In this document: positions 47,380-59,640 of the stretch, in pieces
Layout of the letters: every line of letters begins with the position of its first letter
Position numbering within the stretch: position 1 is the stretch's first letter
NCBI GenBank assembly: GCA_037957365.1
Contig: JARHVA010008425.1
Span: forward strand, 124,001 to 188,000
DNA length: 64,000 nt
Source: Torreya grandis
Taxonomy: Eukaryota > Streptophyta > Pinopsida > Cupressales > Taxaceae
Direction of reading: 5' to 3'
Position numbers and translations under genes: made by a program
Notes under the pieces: generated by a model
The model's input: the letters and a program-made list of their open reading frames with translations, nothing else
Databases searched by the model: none
What the model was told of the DNA's origin: nothing

Positions 47380-48110
47380 TTAGATAAATTAGAATCTTGG
47401 GTTTTGGATTCTATTGCCTCTTTCCATGTAACCCCAAATAGAGCATTTTTCCATGAGTATGTCCATGGAGACTTTGGAAAGATTTATTTAGGGGTTGGTG
47501 AGCCTTGTCAAATTGTTGGCAAAGGGAAAGTATAGCTGAAATTGTAGACTGACAACATATGGGTATTGAAGGATGTCATGCATGTCCTAGTCTTGAAGAG
47601 GAGTCTAATTTCTGTAGGAAATTTGGGTGATGAGGGTTGCACAGTAACTCTCACAACAAAATCTTAGAAAGTTTCCAAGGGTACACTTGTTTTAGCTGGA
47701 GGTAAGAAAGTAGGTACACTTTATCTATCTACTTGTATTACTGATTCTCCTTTTATTTTATCTACTTTAGCTGTAGATGCAAAGATGTGGCTTTGTAGGC
47801 TTGGTCACATGAGTGAGAAGGGAATGGATGTTCTTAAGTCAAATGGTAAGCTTTCAGATTTGATAGACTGAGATTTTTGTGAGCATTGTATGTTTGGGAA
47901 ATAGGAGAAAGTGAGGTTTCTCAAGACTGGGTCAACAAAGAAGAAGCACATGTTAGAGCTTGTTCACATAGACGTGTGGGGACCAGCTCAGGGAGCTTCT
48001 ATTAGAGGATCACAGTGGTATGTTTTTGATGATGCTACAAGAAAGGATTGGGTTTATTACATAAAGAGGAAATTTGATGTTTTTGACATATTTAAGAACT
48101 AGAAAGCCTT
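47380..48110 (+). pseudogene. Protease and integrase remnant of H
   Basis: The protease begins WVLDSIASFHVTP (active site LDSGAS-like, here with Ile for Gly). Then follow SLISVGNLGDEG, the GAG-pre-integrase box with RLGHMSEKGM, the zinc-binding region FCEHCMFGK, and the start of the integrase core HIDVWGPAQG. Many stops occur. After DIFKN the rest of the core is missing. Confidence 0.85.
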
Positions 48111-48240
48111 GGTTTTCAAGGAGAAGATGATGGATAGAGATCAACTCAAGGGGATGAATAATTTTGTGTAGGGCAATTTAGACAAGGTTATGATCCAAAG
48201 TGAGATCATGGGTAAAAGTCATCACTCACAGGAAAACACA

Positions 48241-48420
48241 GTTATCGATGTCGGTCAAGTGAGAACCAACATTGATCAGGCAGGAACCGACATCGATCAG
48301 GTAAAGACTAAAGTTGGTGATGTCAGGTAGGTAAAAACTAACATTGGTCAAGTAAGAACCAATGTTAGTCAGGTTGGTTGCATGGAATCGATGTCAGTTA
48401 GATGCAAACTGAGAGATGAC
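48241..48420 (+). repeat. Degenerate repeats of GACATCGGTCAGGTAA type in H interior
   Basis: About seven imperfect units of 21-24 bp follow each other and keep a reading frame giving a repeated VRTNIDQ-like peptide. The unit contains the same palindromic core as the LTR motif of H. Confidence 0.75.
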
Positions 48421-48489
48421 TAGGATCTGTCACTATTAGAACAAAATTTGGGCAGACAACAAGCTGTCAAGGAGTCTCAAACACCCATG

Positions 48490-49560
48490 AGGAGGATTGA
48501 AAGGGTAAGTAAGCCTCAAATTCATTATTCCCCTTCTTTATACTACTTGTTGCTCAATGATGGTGGAAAACTAGGAAGTTTTGAAGAGGCAATGCAGGTA
48601 GAATCCAAGAAATAATGGGAGCATGGCATGAATGAGGAAATTGATTCCTTGGAAGAGAACTAAATGTGGGATTTGGTAGAGTTGCCAGCCAGGATGAAAG
48701 CACTGAAAGACGAATGGATTTACAGGTTAAAGAAAGGAGAGAATGGATAGGTGAGACAGAAGGCTAGGTTATATGGTCTTGAGAAAGCTATAGGACAATA
48801 GTGTTTAAGGTTTGACAGGTGTATGACAAAGCATGGCTTTAGTCAATGTCAATGTGACCATTGTGTTTATTTTACTAGGTTGGATAATATTAGCTACATT
48901 ATCCTATTATTGTATGTAGTGTATATGCTTGTTGCAGGGTCACACATGCAAGGAATTGTTGAGCTAAAGGTAAAATTAGCTCACATGTTTACCATGAAGG
49001 ATTTAGGTGCAGCAAAGAAAATCCTTGGCATGAGTATTTCTAGAGACAGGGAAAGTCACAGGTTGATTTTGTCTCCAGAGGATTATGTGAATAAGGTAGT
49101 GGAGAGGTTCGATATGCAGGATGCAAAACCGATAAGCACACCTATGGTTGGATAGTTCAAGTTAAGCTATGAGCAGTGTCCTAAATCACATGATGAGGTT
49201 GAGTACATGGTATGTACTAGACCTGATATTGCCCAAGTAGTGGGAGTTGTCAACAAGTTTATGGCCAATCCAGGAAAGGAGCACTGGAAAGTAGTTCAGT
49301 GGATTCTCAGGTATTTAAGAGGGACCAACAATAGGTATTCATGTTATGTAGAGTCAAGCACTTCTCTACATGGATATGTAGATTCGGATATGGTAGGTTA
49401 CTTGGATGATAGGAGAAGCACCATAGGATATGTGTTCACTATTGGTGGAATGGTGGTTAGCTAGATTTCAGAGTTGCAGAAGGTTGTTGTAGTCATGGTG
49501 GCTAGCAAGGATAAGAACCCTGCATATATATTAACAAAGTTGGGAACAAAGGAGAAGTTG
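48490..49560 (+). pseudogene. Reverse transcriptase and RNase H remnant of H
   Basis: Copia RT motifs are recognisable: the start of the domain (WEHGMNEEIDSL), then a deletion, then HGFSQCQCDHCVY, the catalytic box, DLGAAKKILGMSISRD and LSPEDYVNKVVERF. The catalytic YVDD is changed to YVVY (about 48913-48924). The RNase H part (49207-49464) keeps RPDIAQVV, LRYLRGT and DSDMVGYLDDRRSTIGYVF. Stops and deletions make it inactive. Confidence 0.88.
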
Positions 49561-49672
49561 AATCTTCATTCAACTTCTATTGGTCTTCAAGATTGAAATT
49601 GAAGAGGGATACAAGCCAAGAAACAAAATTAGATGATGTACAGGTATAGGTATAGGTGCAGTTATTTATCTC

Positions 49673-49684
49673 CAAGTGGGAGAT
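49673..49684 (+). promoter_or_regulatory. Polypurine tract of H
   Basis: AAGTGGGAGAT stands directly before TGTTAAG of the 3' LTR, as in many plant copia elements. Confidence 0.88.
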
Positions 49685-50464
49685 TGTTAAGTTATGGAGC
49701 TAAAAGCTTCACTGATGCAAATGGTGGATGTTGCTGAGTGTTAAAGTAACCAACATCAGTCTGATCAACTGACATCAATCATATTTAGTTACATAGTAAC
49801 TAACATTGATTAAGGGTTGGCCGGCATCGATCAGACAGGAACTGACGTCGGCAACCTATGTGTTTCCAAAATTAGATTTGTCTAATTTTAGATGGACAGT
49901 TAGTTTGCATGTAAAGACTACTTTTAGTCTTGAGTTAGTGTTTCTAATTATTGTTTGTTTTGGGATCTATTTAATAGACCCATGGGGCTATATTGTAATC
50001 AAGGACTCAAGGACAAGGAAGAGATCCTTTTGAGTGTAAGATCAGTTGATCTGCAAGTAGCAAGATCAGGGAGATCTACATGGTAAGTAAGATCAGTTAG
50101 ATGTGCAAGTGTGCAAGATCAAGGAGATCTACTTGGAGTACTTGGTGGACTAGAATTTAGAAACAATGGTTGAGTTGATTTTCACTTACTGGTGGAGGGA
50201 ACAACTCAGTGTTGAGTTGTGGTTGTAATTGATTGAGAGAGAGAGAGCTCTTGAGGGAGAATTACTGTATGCCCAAGAGGTGTGGGAAGAGTGTGATTTC
50301 TTTATTGTATTTCCTTCTAGAAGAGTTTTAATACAATATTATATTGTCTCTCATATTTTGTGCTATTTATAAATTCTAGTTACATACTACTTCTGGTTTA
50401 ATTCCATGTTTAGTTGCTTATACAAAGGTAATCAATTGTGCTCTTAAGGAGTAGGATCCTAACA
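49685..50464 (+). repeat. H 3' LTR
   Basis: It matches 46334-47114 with moderate divergence and ends GATCCTAACA. The palindromic motifs are more decayed here (GACATCAATCA, GGCATCGATCAG). Confidence 0.92.
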
Positions 50465-50892
50465 GTATAGACTTAGGAAGTCTACCTTTAGCAAAAACCA
50501 TGGGATAGTGTATATTAAAATCCATGAATTCATTTTCATGTTTTTTTTGAGAAAAGTTCAAAAAGTTTAGTTTTAGTTTTTGTTTCTTCCTCTTTGCCTT
50601 CACAAACCAAAAAAGGGTCAACTTTGCATGCTTGGTGTGATACATACATTAGGAGTTGAGAGGAATGCTATTGGGGGTTGAAAGTAATTTGAGTCAGATT
50701 AAATTTAATTACAATAAGTTTTAGTTTCATGCCCCCTTATTTATGAACCATCACTTAGACTCAAGGTAGCTTTCTATGCACTCACATCCATGAGGGGTCA
50801 TATTTTGAGCTAGTTTTTAAATTTTATACTTTAATTTTATAATACAAACTATTTTCATGTGTTTCTTAGGCCTTATTCATAGGTTACCCATG

Positions 50893-53800
50893 GTTATATT
50901 TCTCTTATAGGTCTCAAGGTTTTAAAAAGACTCTTTTAGGCTTGTTATGCTTGCAAACTGATCCTCTTACACTTACAACTGTCTCAGGTGCCATGAGAGA
51001 GATTTCCACATTGAGATAAAGGCATGGAAATTGTTTTAGATGTTTTGAATTAGGAAGTTGCATTTGATGATGAAGAAATAAACTATGATGTAGGAAACAT
51101 ATATATTCTTACTCAATTCCATCCTCTCTACCTACATATAGTTGTATGCACACCTACAGGTGGCCTGAGAAGATGGTGAAGGGGTCTCATGGATAATTTG
51201 AAATTTTATAAAAGTACTTTTAAATTGAGGTTTTATGGTAGCATTTTAAAAAGACTTTGACAACCCACTTCGTGTTGAGAATCCTTTCTAAAGGACGAGA
51301 ATCAGAGTTTAGTCTCTTGTCCCTAAAAGGACAAAATAAAGACCCTACAGATGTTGATGATATCATATAGCTCATATTAAAGAACCTTTTAATGCTCTAA
51401 ATGTCTTAGATTTATAGATTTTAACATTAATAATACCTATGCCAAAGATGAGAGTACATGGATCAAGGCAAGGTGAAGTTTGAGTGCTCTAAAGTCATGT
51501 CCAAAAATAATAAATTCATTTAGTAACTTCTACAAGCTATGGGAGTGGTGAATGAACTTTTGACCAAGACAAGAACATGAAACCTATCTCCATGTTTGGA
51601 ATGGTCTAGTCAAGTAGAGATCACATGAAAATTAAGGCCATTAAAGTAACATGGATACACTATCATATAAGCTCCCATGCATCTTTCAAAGTCCATACAC
51701 ATGGCTTAAATATGCACCTACAACAAAGCAGCTAACATTCAGCTAGTATCAATGTTTGGTAGTGTTTTAAGGTGTGTAAGCTATTTTAAATAATGGGTAT
51801 ACATTATATGACCTTTAGGAGAGGTTTAAAAATTCAATAAACATCATGTTAGGAGGGAAGAGACTCTTTTATTCACCTATAGGGCCCTAAAAGAGACTTC
51901 ACACAGTTGGCTATGTCTATCCAAAACAATGATTTAGAGACTTAATTAAACCAATAAGGACTCATGAATAATCCTTTGAATAACTAGCACTAACTCCAAA
52001 TAGTCTATGGCAACCTACATGTAAGGTTAAAAAACAAATTTTCTCAGTCAAAAGGCAATGAATATAATAGTGGTGTATTGATGGTTGTTGAGCACAATAA
52101 GGAGATCAAAATTATGGAAAATATTTTTATGGTTTTAATAGGCAAACACATATCTCTAATACCATCACCAAACAACAACCAAGGCTTAGAGATTCACCTA
52201 CAGGTTAGAGAAAAGAAGACTATCTAAGTTGCAGTTAATGGAGAGCTTAAGGGTAATCAAAGTGCTTGAGAAGGGAATAAATAGGTTAAATAGGATAATT
52301 GATTACTTTATGAAATTAATTAACTCAAGAGGATTTCATAAAGGCCTTAACATACCTAACACAAATCCTAATGGTGGTTTACACTAGGGTTGAAGGTAGT
52401 TTGTCTCAGTTAAGGGATAAAGAGCTCAGTTATGAACCTAGAATACATATGAGGGATATAAGCAAGTTGGACTGATGAAAAATACAAGAAAACTTCCATC
52501 AACATCCTTATCCACCCCATGATTTCATTTACAATGTGAAACCAACTTATATAGGGCTTGATAAACACCTATAGTTGGTAGTAAAGGTAGTTGTTAGTGA
52601 GAAATTTTGGTGAATAAGAGCATTAAAAATATTTAGAGAAGTGAAAAATGAGTTGAAATCATGGATTAATTATTATATAAGATGAAGATATCTCCTATGT
52701 AAAAATTGCTAATCCATTCAAATAGCATAAATAGGGGTGTCTCTCAAGCCAAACACAGTAAGGCAAATGAGTCAGTCTTATAAACTCAAGGATAAGGAAG
52801 GTGCTTGAGAAATCAAGGTGTTGAATGGGGGATATAAACACTCTAACATGTCTATGAAAACATATGTAAACCTCTCACATTGTATATTTAACATGGAAAT
52901 GGCTCCAAAATTGATGCATACAACCCCTTATTGGAAAACCATGCAGATAGTCTCCTAGACAAGGTTCAGTCTTGTTTCTTCAGGGGTTAGAGGTCTAAAA
53001 CTTGGATTTGAAAGCTAAATTTTGGTATAGTGTACCATCATAATCTATATAGCACCATTAGATACTTTGTTTTGGTTAGAAATGAAGGCAACATTCCTTT
53101 GTTTTGTCTCAGAGGTGGCATATTTTTCTTCATGCACAGACCCTATAACTTTTGGAAAAGAGGTAGAAACATGGATAAGAGAGATTAGAAACCTTTCCAT
53201 AAGATTTATTGAGTTAGATTACATACATGAAATCATGGAAAAACATCCTAGAATCCTTGATATCAAACAAGGTACTCTATGCATCTAAGGTTGCAGTCGT
53301 AATATACTTAACATGAACAAGCCTACCTCAAAATAGGGGGTCTATTCTATTTTAAGAACTTGGAAAGCATTCCAGTGCCTTGGATCATCTTCATAGAGGT
53401 AAATATGAAGTGTTTAAGCTATCACATAGGTCTAGAGGGTCACCAAATAGTTCAAACCATGAAGGTTACAGGTAGAGCCATTAGGCATGGTAAAACCTAA
53501 GGCCAAATGAATGCTCATATTAATTTATAGCTTGAGAAAATATTTAAATACTTTTGAGGCATGTGCATGGGACATATATAGAGGTTATTAGACTCTTAGT
53601 TTGTAGGGGAAACATAATTAAGCCATTTTTGGTCTTGAGTCATTTAGATCCTCTCAAAATGCATGAAAATGGCATGAGTGACCAACTTGGAATGCTTGGA
53701 ACTCATATAAGGTTGTGCATGGGAAGCTGAATTATTTGGAGATGATGGAAAGGATCCTTAAGAATACATAAGTGTCATTTAGATAGAATTACAATTTTTC

Positions 53801-54366
53801 ATGACTATGAACAAACACTAAGACCAAAAGTGACACAAAACCCTCCATAAGAACTTGATTGGGATGATGAGGAAAATTAAGTATCCAAAGGGGTATAAAG
53901 TCCATGAAACTAATTGGAAGTGATAGAGGACTCTCCAAGGCACCTCCCCATGTAATTGATATCTACCTCACTTATATGGAAGGTGTCTAATAGGGATTTC
54001 TTTGATAATTTTTTGTGTTTTGTAGGCATGGAGAACTTTCAAGAGATGAAACTACCTTTGGGAGAGAAGTTAGGACTTTTTATAAGTCCTCATTTCCATT
54101 TTTTGAGCTATCTCATCTCCCAAGTGTGCCTACCATATTCATCTTAGCCAATCACGTCGGTAGATAGTGAACACTTAGTGAAAAGGGTGAGATCTCTAAT
54201 TGGGAAGCCTTTCAAGGATTGTTTTATGAACCTAATGACTTGAATTTTTTTGAAAAGTGTCATCCCTCCTTGTGCATGGATCATATTGTATAATTGGAAA
54301 GGTTTTGGGTACCAAGTGTGAGAGGTGCATGGAAATGAGTTATTTGGAATTGTCAAGGATGATTGT
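50893..54366 (+). other. Part of D 3' LTR absent from 5' LTR
   Basis: About 3.5 kb with no counterpart in 3249-5137. I see no transposon ends, no clear target duplication and no convincing gene. Two short plus-strand ORFs (53067-53288, 53956-54147) are unsupported. It most likely belongs to the original LTR and was deleted from the other copy. Confidence 0.55.
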
Positions 54367-55383
54367 GAATGGCTAGAAGAAGATGGATGACTAGAAACTG
54401 ATCTAATGCATGTGATGGATTTTTTTAACCCCTCCCACTTAGATCCATCATTAGACCTGACCCTACATAGTGATGAGGCATTATTGTGAATGAAAATGAT
54501 GAGGGCAGTTTCTTATGCAAGCACAAGAGAATCTATGCCACATGTGGAGGAGTTAAACAAGTTTGAGAGACATTTGTCCTTGCCTATATTTTAGGAGCTA
54601 TCTCATACTAGATTCCATGTTGATGTCACTCCTTTCTTTACAAGTGTCATAATGACTCTTGAACTTCCCCTTCTCTCTCCTCTCACAATTTCTATAAATT
54701 CTAGACTTTTAGGCTATGGTAGGAATATCTCCAGCTCGGTATAGCAAAATTCTACCAAAATTTTTCCTTAAGATAATGTAAATATTTGTTTTTACTTCAT
54801 TCAATATTTCACTAAGTTCATGTAATGCTTGTTGGTCTTGTGCAAGTGTAGTTTTCCTTACCTTCACATGTTATCCTTCTTAGTGCCTTGTGTAGTTTGA
54901 GATCTCTCTTTTGTAGGTCAATAAGAAGTGTCTAATCTGGATTGCAGCTGTAGTGAGTAGTCTATTCAATAGTGTTTATAGAAGACCTATTATATAATTA
55001 CTCCTAGCCTATGCTCTCTTCAAGACCCCATTATTGAAACATTGATGTGGAAGAGAAAATTATCATTAGATGAAGTATATGTATATGTTTATTTTGGTTC
55101 CAAGTGCATATTAAATGGTGAGAGTAGAAAACTTCTTTGGTATATCACCTCCCCTAGAGTATATTTACTTTTAATTATCCTTCTTCCTTTTCATCCCCCA
55201 AAGAGTTAGTAGTAGTTTGATCAAAGTGGTACATCAAGGGGAACTAGCCCCAAATCTAAAGATTCACCTCAAAGTTGGGTCACCCATAGCCCTAAGGTGG
55301 TTCCATTGTGCCACTTAAATGATGAAATACTTATCATCTCCTCAAGGGGTACAAGTTCAAGTGACAAAAACCTTAGGTGTAGT

Positions 55384-57150
55384 CTCTTACTCATCATATG
55401 AGTTCAGGCATATGATTCACTCTTCCATACCCATAGTGTTCACCTTTATCTAAATTTAATCTTGAAATAGTTCTTACTTTACCTCCCTTAGTTTAACAAT
55501 AAACATATAAAATTGTGGGGCCTCTTATTCCTTTTGTACTGTAACATGTGATGTTTCTCCTACCACTTTCTCTTTCTCCTATTGACCAACAACTCATGTC
55601 TCCCCTTCACCTTGATCTTGATTTTGTTATAGAGATGTCATCAAATTAGGTGGATGTTAGATGTCCTAGATTTATTCTTGTGGATGATAGTAAGGTCTAC
55701 CACTCCATAAATTAGATGATGTCCATCTCCCTAGTTGTGGGATCCTATATTTGGAATGACCAAGTGTAAGGGAGGGGTCTACTTGTATTACTCATATCAA
55801 TTCTTCACTCATACTAATAATTTATTCCCTTTCCTTGACTTATTCACCATATTTTGCATTTAGGAACAAAAATTCATGATCAAAAGGTTCATGTTTTTAT
55901 TGGATGCTTATATTATGGATATTTTATTACACTCTCCCCTGGGCATCCCAATCCCTTTGGGGTAGAGTAGCCAAGGCATATCCTTCCTTACATTACCAAC
56001 CTCTTCAAAATGTCTTTTGTAAGTGTATTTCATTCTCCCAATTGTGTTATGAGAGCCATGTAATGTATTCTTATTACTCATGCTTATGTCCTCATCTATC
56101 CAATTCCATAATTAGAAATAAATTTATTTCTCTAAAACTTTGTTTGGGATGAATTTGGGGAGCCAAAGAGGGTCTACATTATGTCCAAAAACTATGATAA
56201 CTGTATAGTTTGGGTATAGATAATAATCACCCAAATTCATGAGCATATTAGTAATGATATTAGATACCCTAGATAGAAACTAGCCATAAATTTCCATCCA
56301 AACTTGAGGATATAAGTCCTCTACAATTCTAGCAATATTCCTCATAAATGCATAAATATGGACAAAAGAGTATAATTCATAGGTTATATTCTTGATGTAT
56401 TCAGGGTTGGGATTCCACATAGCTCCATTATGTCTATATATAATCCCCATGACTATATCTAAGAGATATGACATCATGTAAAAGTTTACACCTTGGGATC
56501 TCTTGTCTTTGTATAGTATTTGTTATTGTAGGTGGGCACTGATAACCTTCCCCAAGGAATATGTGCTCTTTGAAGTGATGATCTGGTCAAGTAGGGGTAC
56601 CCTTTCTAGATGAAGGAAATGAATGTTTAGGTGTCCAAACAGTCAATTTAACAATACCATAACAATACATATTCCCATATATAATTGGATGATGGGCATG
56701 GGGTTCTTGGCTATTTCCTTGAATGTAAAGGTCTCCCTTAGAATAAGCCATTTCCTTACTACTTTTTCCACAATATTTTTTTCTTCAAAGTAACCACACT
56801 ATGAAAATCAAATGTAGCATTTGGAATGGACAAGCATATATGACTCATGAATTCATCCCCTAACATGTATGTAATAACTATGTTATTATTGACATAGTAT
56901 AGATAGCTAACATTTACAATTCTCCCTTCGAAGAACAAGTCTCACGATAAGTGAGTGTATCCCATCACTTTTAGATTAGTAGTTGCATAGTAGATTGCCT
57001 AACATTTGAATGTAATTAATTTAGTTTCAAGTTATTTTTCTTTTATATAGATGTCTTCCTTACATGCAAATAGGTTGACATTCTCTATGACCTCCCATAG
57101 AGCCGAGTAATTAGTTTGGTGACCATCAAACACTATTGCATTAATAACTG
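55384..57150 (-). pseudogene. N-terminal half of decayed F accessory ORF
   Basis: On the minus strand, from about 57150 leftward, decayed coding sequence includes NNNIVITYMLGDEFMSHICL, PLLDQIITSKSTYSLGKVIS, VNFYMMSYLLDI (about 56454-56489), and YPNYTVIIVFG...PLWLPKFIPNKV (about 56138-56220). These correspond in order to NMIIRLDSDFINKVFL, PFIKIILQGKKTIFWGEQIS, FKFYMTSYLVYI and FPTFCYL...LRRFPSDKL of the G LTR ORF. The distance between the last two motifs is 79 codons here and 78 in G. It is therefore a homologue of the G accessory ORF, broken by stops and at least one frameshift, and cut off at the left by element D. Confidence 0.6.
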
Positions 57151-58329
57151 TCTATGTATTATGTGGAATTATTAATGAAGAACCTAGAAGGTGGTGGAGT
57201 TCCCTTGTATGCCCTAGATGAATATGCCAATATTGGTTCTTAATGCTAGTGTGATTCAAGATTTTAAAAATGATGGCCTATAAATTTGTTATGTAAATTA
57301 CAAATTGTTTTAGATGCAGATAAGACTTTTGAAATCATAGAAGGTTATGTGCATTCGATCTTAATGATAATAAAATGAGGTGAACTTGGTTTGGGGCTTG
57401 ATTTTATAGCTTTATTAATTCATTCTAGTTTGTGTGCCATCAATCATCAACATTAGTAGCTCATCACCTTCATTCAACTCAATCTTGACCACCTAGGCCT
57501 AATGGGTATGCCATTTAGGATGCTTATTCATGCGAGGTACCATAGTGTTACTTATTTTGACACCTGTCACTATATGGATTATTTTAGAGGTCAAACTTTG
57601 CATTCAAGATGAATTATGTGATATGGTGAGCCTATGGCTCTAAACAAAAGACCTCAAAGATTGAAATGCTATTCATAGAGATTTGTTCAAGAATATTTGT
57701 TAGGGAAAGCCACTAAAGAGAAGGTTCTCAATGAAAAAGATCCAAATGAAAGTCATCAAAGATCCCAAAATCTAAGTGTTCTTTGGGGAGACTATTTTTT
57801 TGGAATATGTTATGAAGGATAAAGTTCCCAACCAAAACCTTTTGAATAAAAGTTATCAAAGAAAAAGTGTCTAAATACCAAAACCTTTTGAAGACCAAAG
57901 TTTTTGAAGTAAAGTTTCCACAGAGGAAGGTTTCAAATAGAAATATTCAAAATAAATTTTCCAACCAAAAAGCTCTTGAAGACCAAAAGGTTCCTGAAGA
58001 TTGAAAGTTACCAAAGACCAAAAAATATCCATAATGTCAAATAATCAAATCTGAAAAAAGAACTTGAATAAACAAACTCGAATACATGTCATACATGGAA
58101 AACTTCCAAAATTTTCATTAATATATTAGTCCCAATAAGTTATTCTAATGAAAATAGGGGTATAATAGGAGATCAAGTGTAACCAAAATGTTATTTAATG
58201 CTAAAAATGTTTCAACTTCTATGGATACACACGCATAGCTCAAATTATGAATAAACCTTGGATTTTCTATAAAAAAATGGGTCCCCTCTTACAAGATGGG
58301 GTGTGTTGGATACAACACTGTGCATAATA
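57151..58329. other. Non-coding stretch with purine-rich repeats
   Basis: No coding signal is visible. At about 57700-58020 phrases such as GAAGACCAAA.GTT and CCAAAACCTTTTGAA recur at irregular spacing, a loose internal repeat without clear unit. Confidence 0.45.
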
Positions 58330-58353
58330 AAGGTATCTCCTAAGAGATACCTT
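58330..58353. repeat. Palindrome AAGGTATCTC...GAGATACCTT
   Basis: Perfect 10-bp arms around CTAA. The same palindrome, with changes, recurs in 52-602, 58502-59052 and at about 59656-59681. Confidence 0.85.
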
Positions 58354-58501
58354 CAACTTCCATTGCAATGTATTATGACACCCTTTGAGGTATCTTTTTG
58401 AGAGCTTATTTTAATGAAGGGATGCCACGTGTCATACTTTTGGGGATCTAAAAGAATCAAAATAAGGGTGTAAAGCCTTTTAAATTTATCTAAGAATGTT
58501 T

Positions 58502-59052
58502 GAAACCTCCATAATACCTTCATGGGTAACTTGAAGGTTTATCATAGGAGATACCTTGAAGGAACCATTGAAGGTATTACAAATCCATTCAAATAGTGCC
58601 TTCAAGGTGAAGGAAATTTCCACACAGGTAACTATTGGGAGATACATTAAACATCCCCTTAAAATTATGACCTTTGAAAATGCCCTTTGAGGTATCTCTT
58701 GGGAGATTACTTTAAGGGCCTTCAATTACCCTTATAAGACCTTCATGTGTAACTTTAAAGTATCTCCTAGTATATACCTTGATAGAAAAAATCACTCTTA
58801 TGAATGTTTGAAATGTATCTCCTAAGAGATACCTTGAAGGTACATGTTGATGGGTGTTTTGACATAACAATAAAGTATAGGCTAGGTATAATAGTTTTAG
58901 TCCATTTCAAACCTATTATAAAAGAAATATTTCCCACCCACTTCTAAAAATAATGGGTGAGGGAACTTACCCAAGGTTTATTTCACCTACCCTAGGTACA
59001 CTGAACCTCACTCAGTGGCTCATTGAGACAATTTTATCTAAAATTATGATAT
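58502..59052. repeat. F-right direct repeat
   Basis: Counterpart of 52-602 in the same orientation, with at least four degenerate AAGGTATCTC-type palindromes. An ORF at 58486-58725 on the minus strand merely reads through these repeats. Confidence 0.75.
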
Positions 59053-59068
59053 AGGATCAGTTTTAAGG

Positions 59069-59640
59069 TTGTTTTATTTTTTGGTGTTTTTCTTCCTGGG
59101 TCTTGGTGGTAGATGTGATAATTTTCGTAAACTTATCCAAGTTAGCAAGCATTGTAATACATTCAAAATTTTGGCTCTTATCATCGAATGTCAGGCATTT
59201 ATTGAATTAAATGGCTTATATCTTCCCATAGTTTACAACATGTGTAATAATTTGGTTTTGATTGATATGCATCATACTTTGGGATCTATACATCATATCA
59301 TTAGTCATGATGAGTGTTGATGCCTCATCCCATACATGAAGGTTAGCTTATCTTTTTTAAATAATTATGAATCCTTAGAATACATATCATCCACATTTGT
59401 CTACTATTTTAACACCTCAACTCAAACCCCTTAAGTTAAATATTTGAAACATACTTACCCCTCTTCTTTCCCATTCGAATTAAATGTTTGTATATTCCTT
59501 TACCTTTCAGTTTATATTACTTGGTGTTTTTATTTACATATAATCCTTGACATACATAATAATTATATTTAAAATGACCTCCACTTTCCTTTGATTAGTC
59601 TAGATTTGGTGATGATATTCCTTCACAAGCCTTGTCATGA
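59069..59640 (+). pseudogene. Possible decayed coding sequence, unidentified
   Basis: An 83-codon open frame (59069-59320) is followed in the same frame by further protein-like sequence after single stops (YMKVSLSFLNNYESLEYISS). It contains CNTFKILALIIECQAF and Cys/His-rich parts without a recognised motif. It may be part of a retroelement outside F. Weak. Confidence 0.25.

Larger units (their letters stand above)
46334..50464 (+). mobile_element. Element H: decayed Ty1/copia retrotransposon
   Basis: LTRs of 781 and 780 bp (46334-47114 and 49685-50464) begin TGTTAAG and end CCTAACA. A methionine-tRNA type primer-binding site follows the first and a polypurine tract precedes the second. The interior is only 2.57 kb, so much of gag, integrase and reverse transcriptase is missing. 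The domain order protease, integrase, reverse transcriptase, RNase H is that of Ty1/copia. It is inserted in the D 3' LTR in the same orientation. Confidence 0.93.
3249..55366 (+). mobile_element. Element D: plus-strand non-autonomous LTR retrotransposon
   Basis: Two direct copies of one long sequence start with TGTTGACCAAA at 3249 and 45841 and end near ...AAGTTCAAGT at about 5137 and 55366. Between them, after removing the inserted element E, lies only about 2.6 kb, holding one decayed plus-strand ORF and no reverse transcriptase or integrase. I therefore read D as a non-autonomous LTR element of large size. The exact right end is uncertain. A copy of GTAGT flanks both sides (3244-3248 and 55379-55383) and could be the target duplication, but then the LTR would not end in CA. 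D carries two later insertions: E just after its 5' LTR and the copia element H in its 3' LTR. Confidence 0.7.
45841..55366 (+). repeat. D 3' LTR, interrupted by H
   Basis: It starts TGTTGACCAAAG and is broken at 46333 by the copia element H, resuming at 50465. Without H it is about 5.4 kb, against 1.9 kb for the 5' LTR. The extra part is roughly 50893-54366. Its end is near GTGACA at 55361-55366. Confidence 0.7.
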
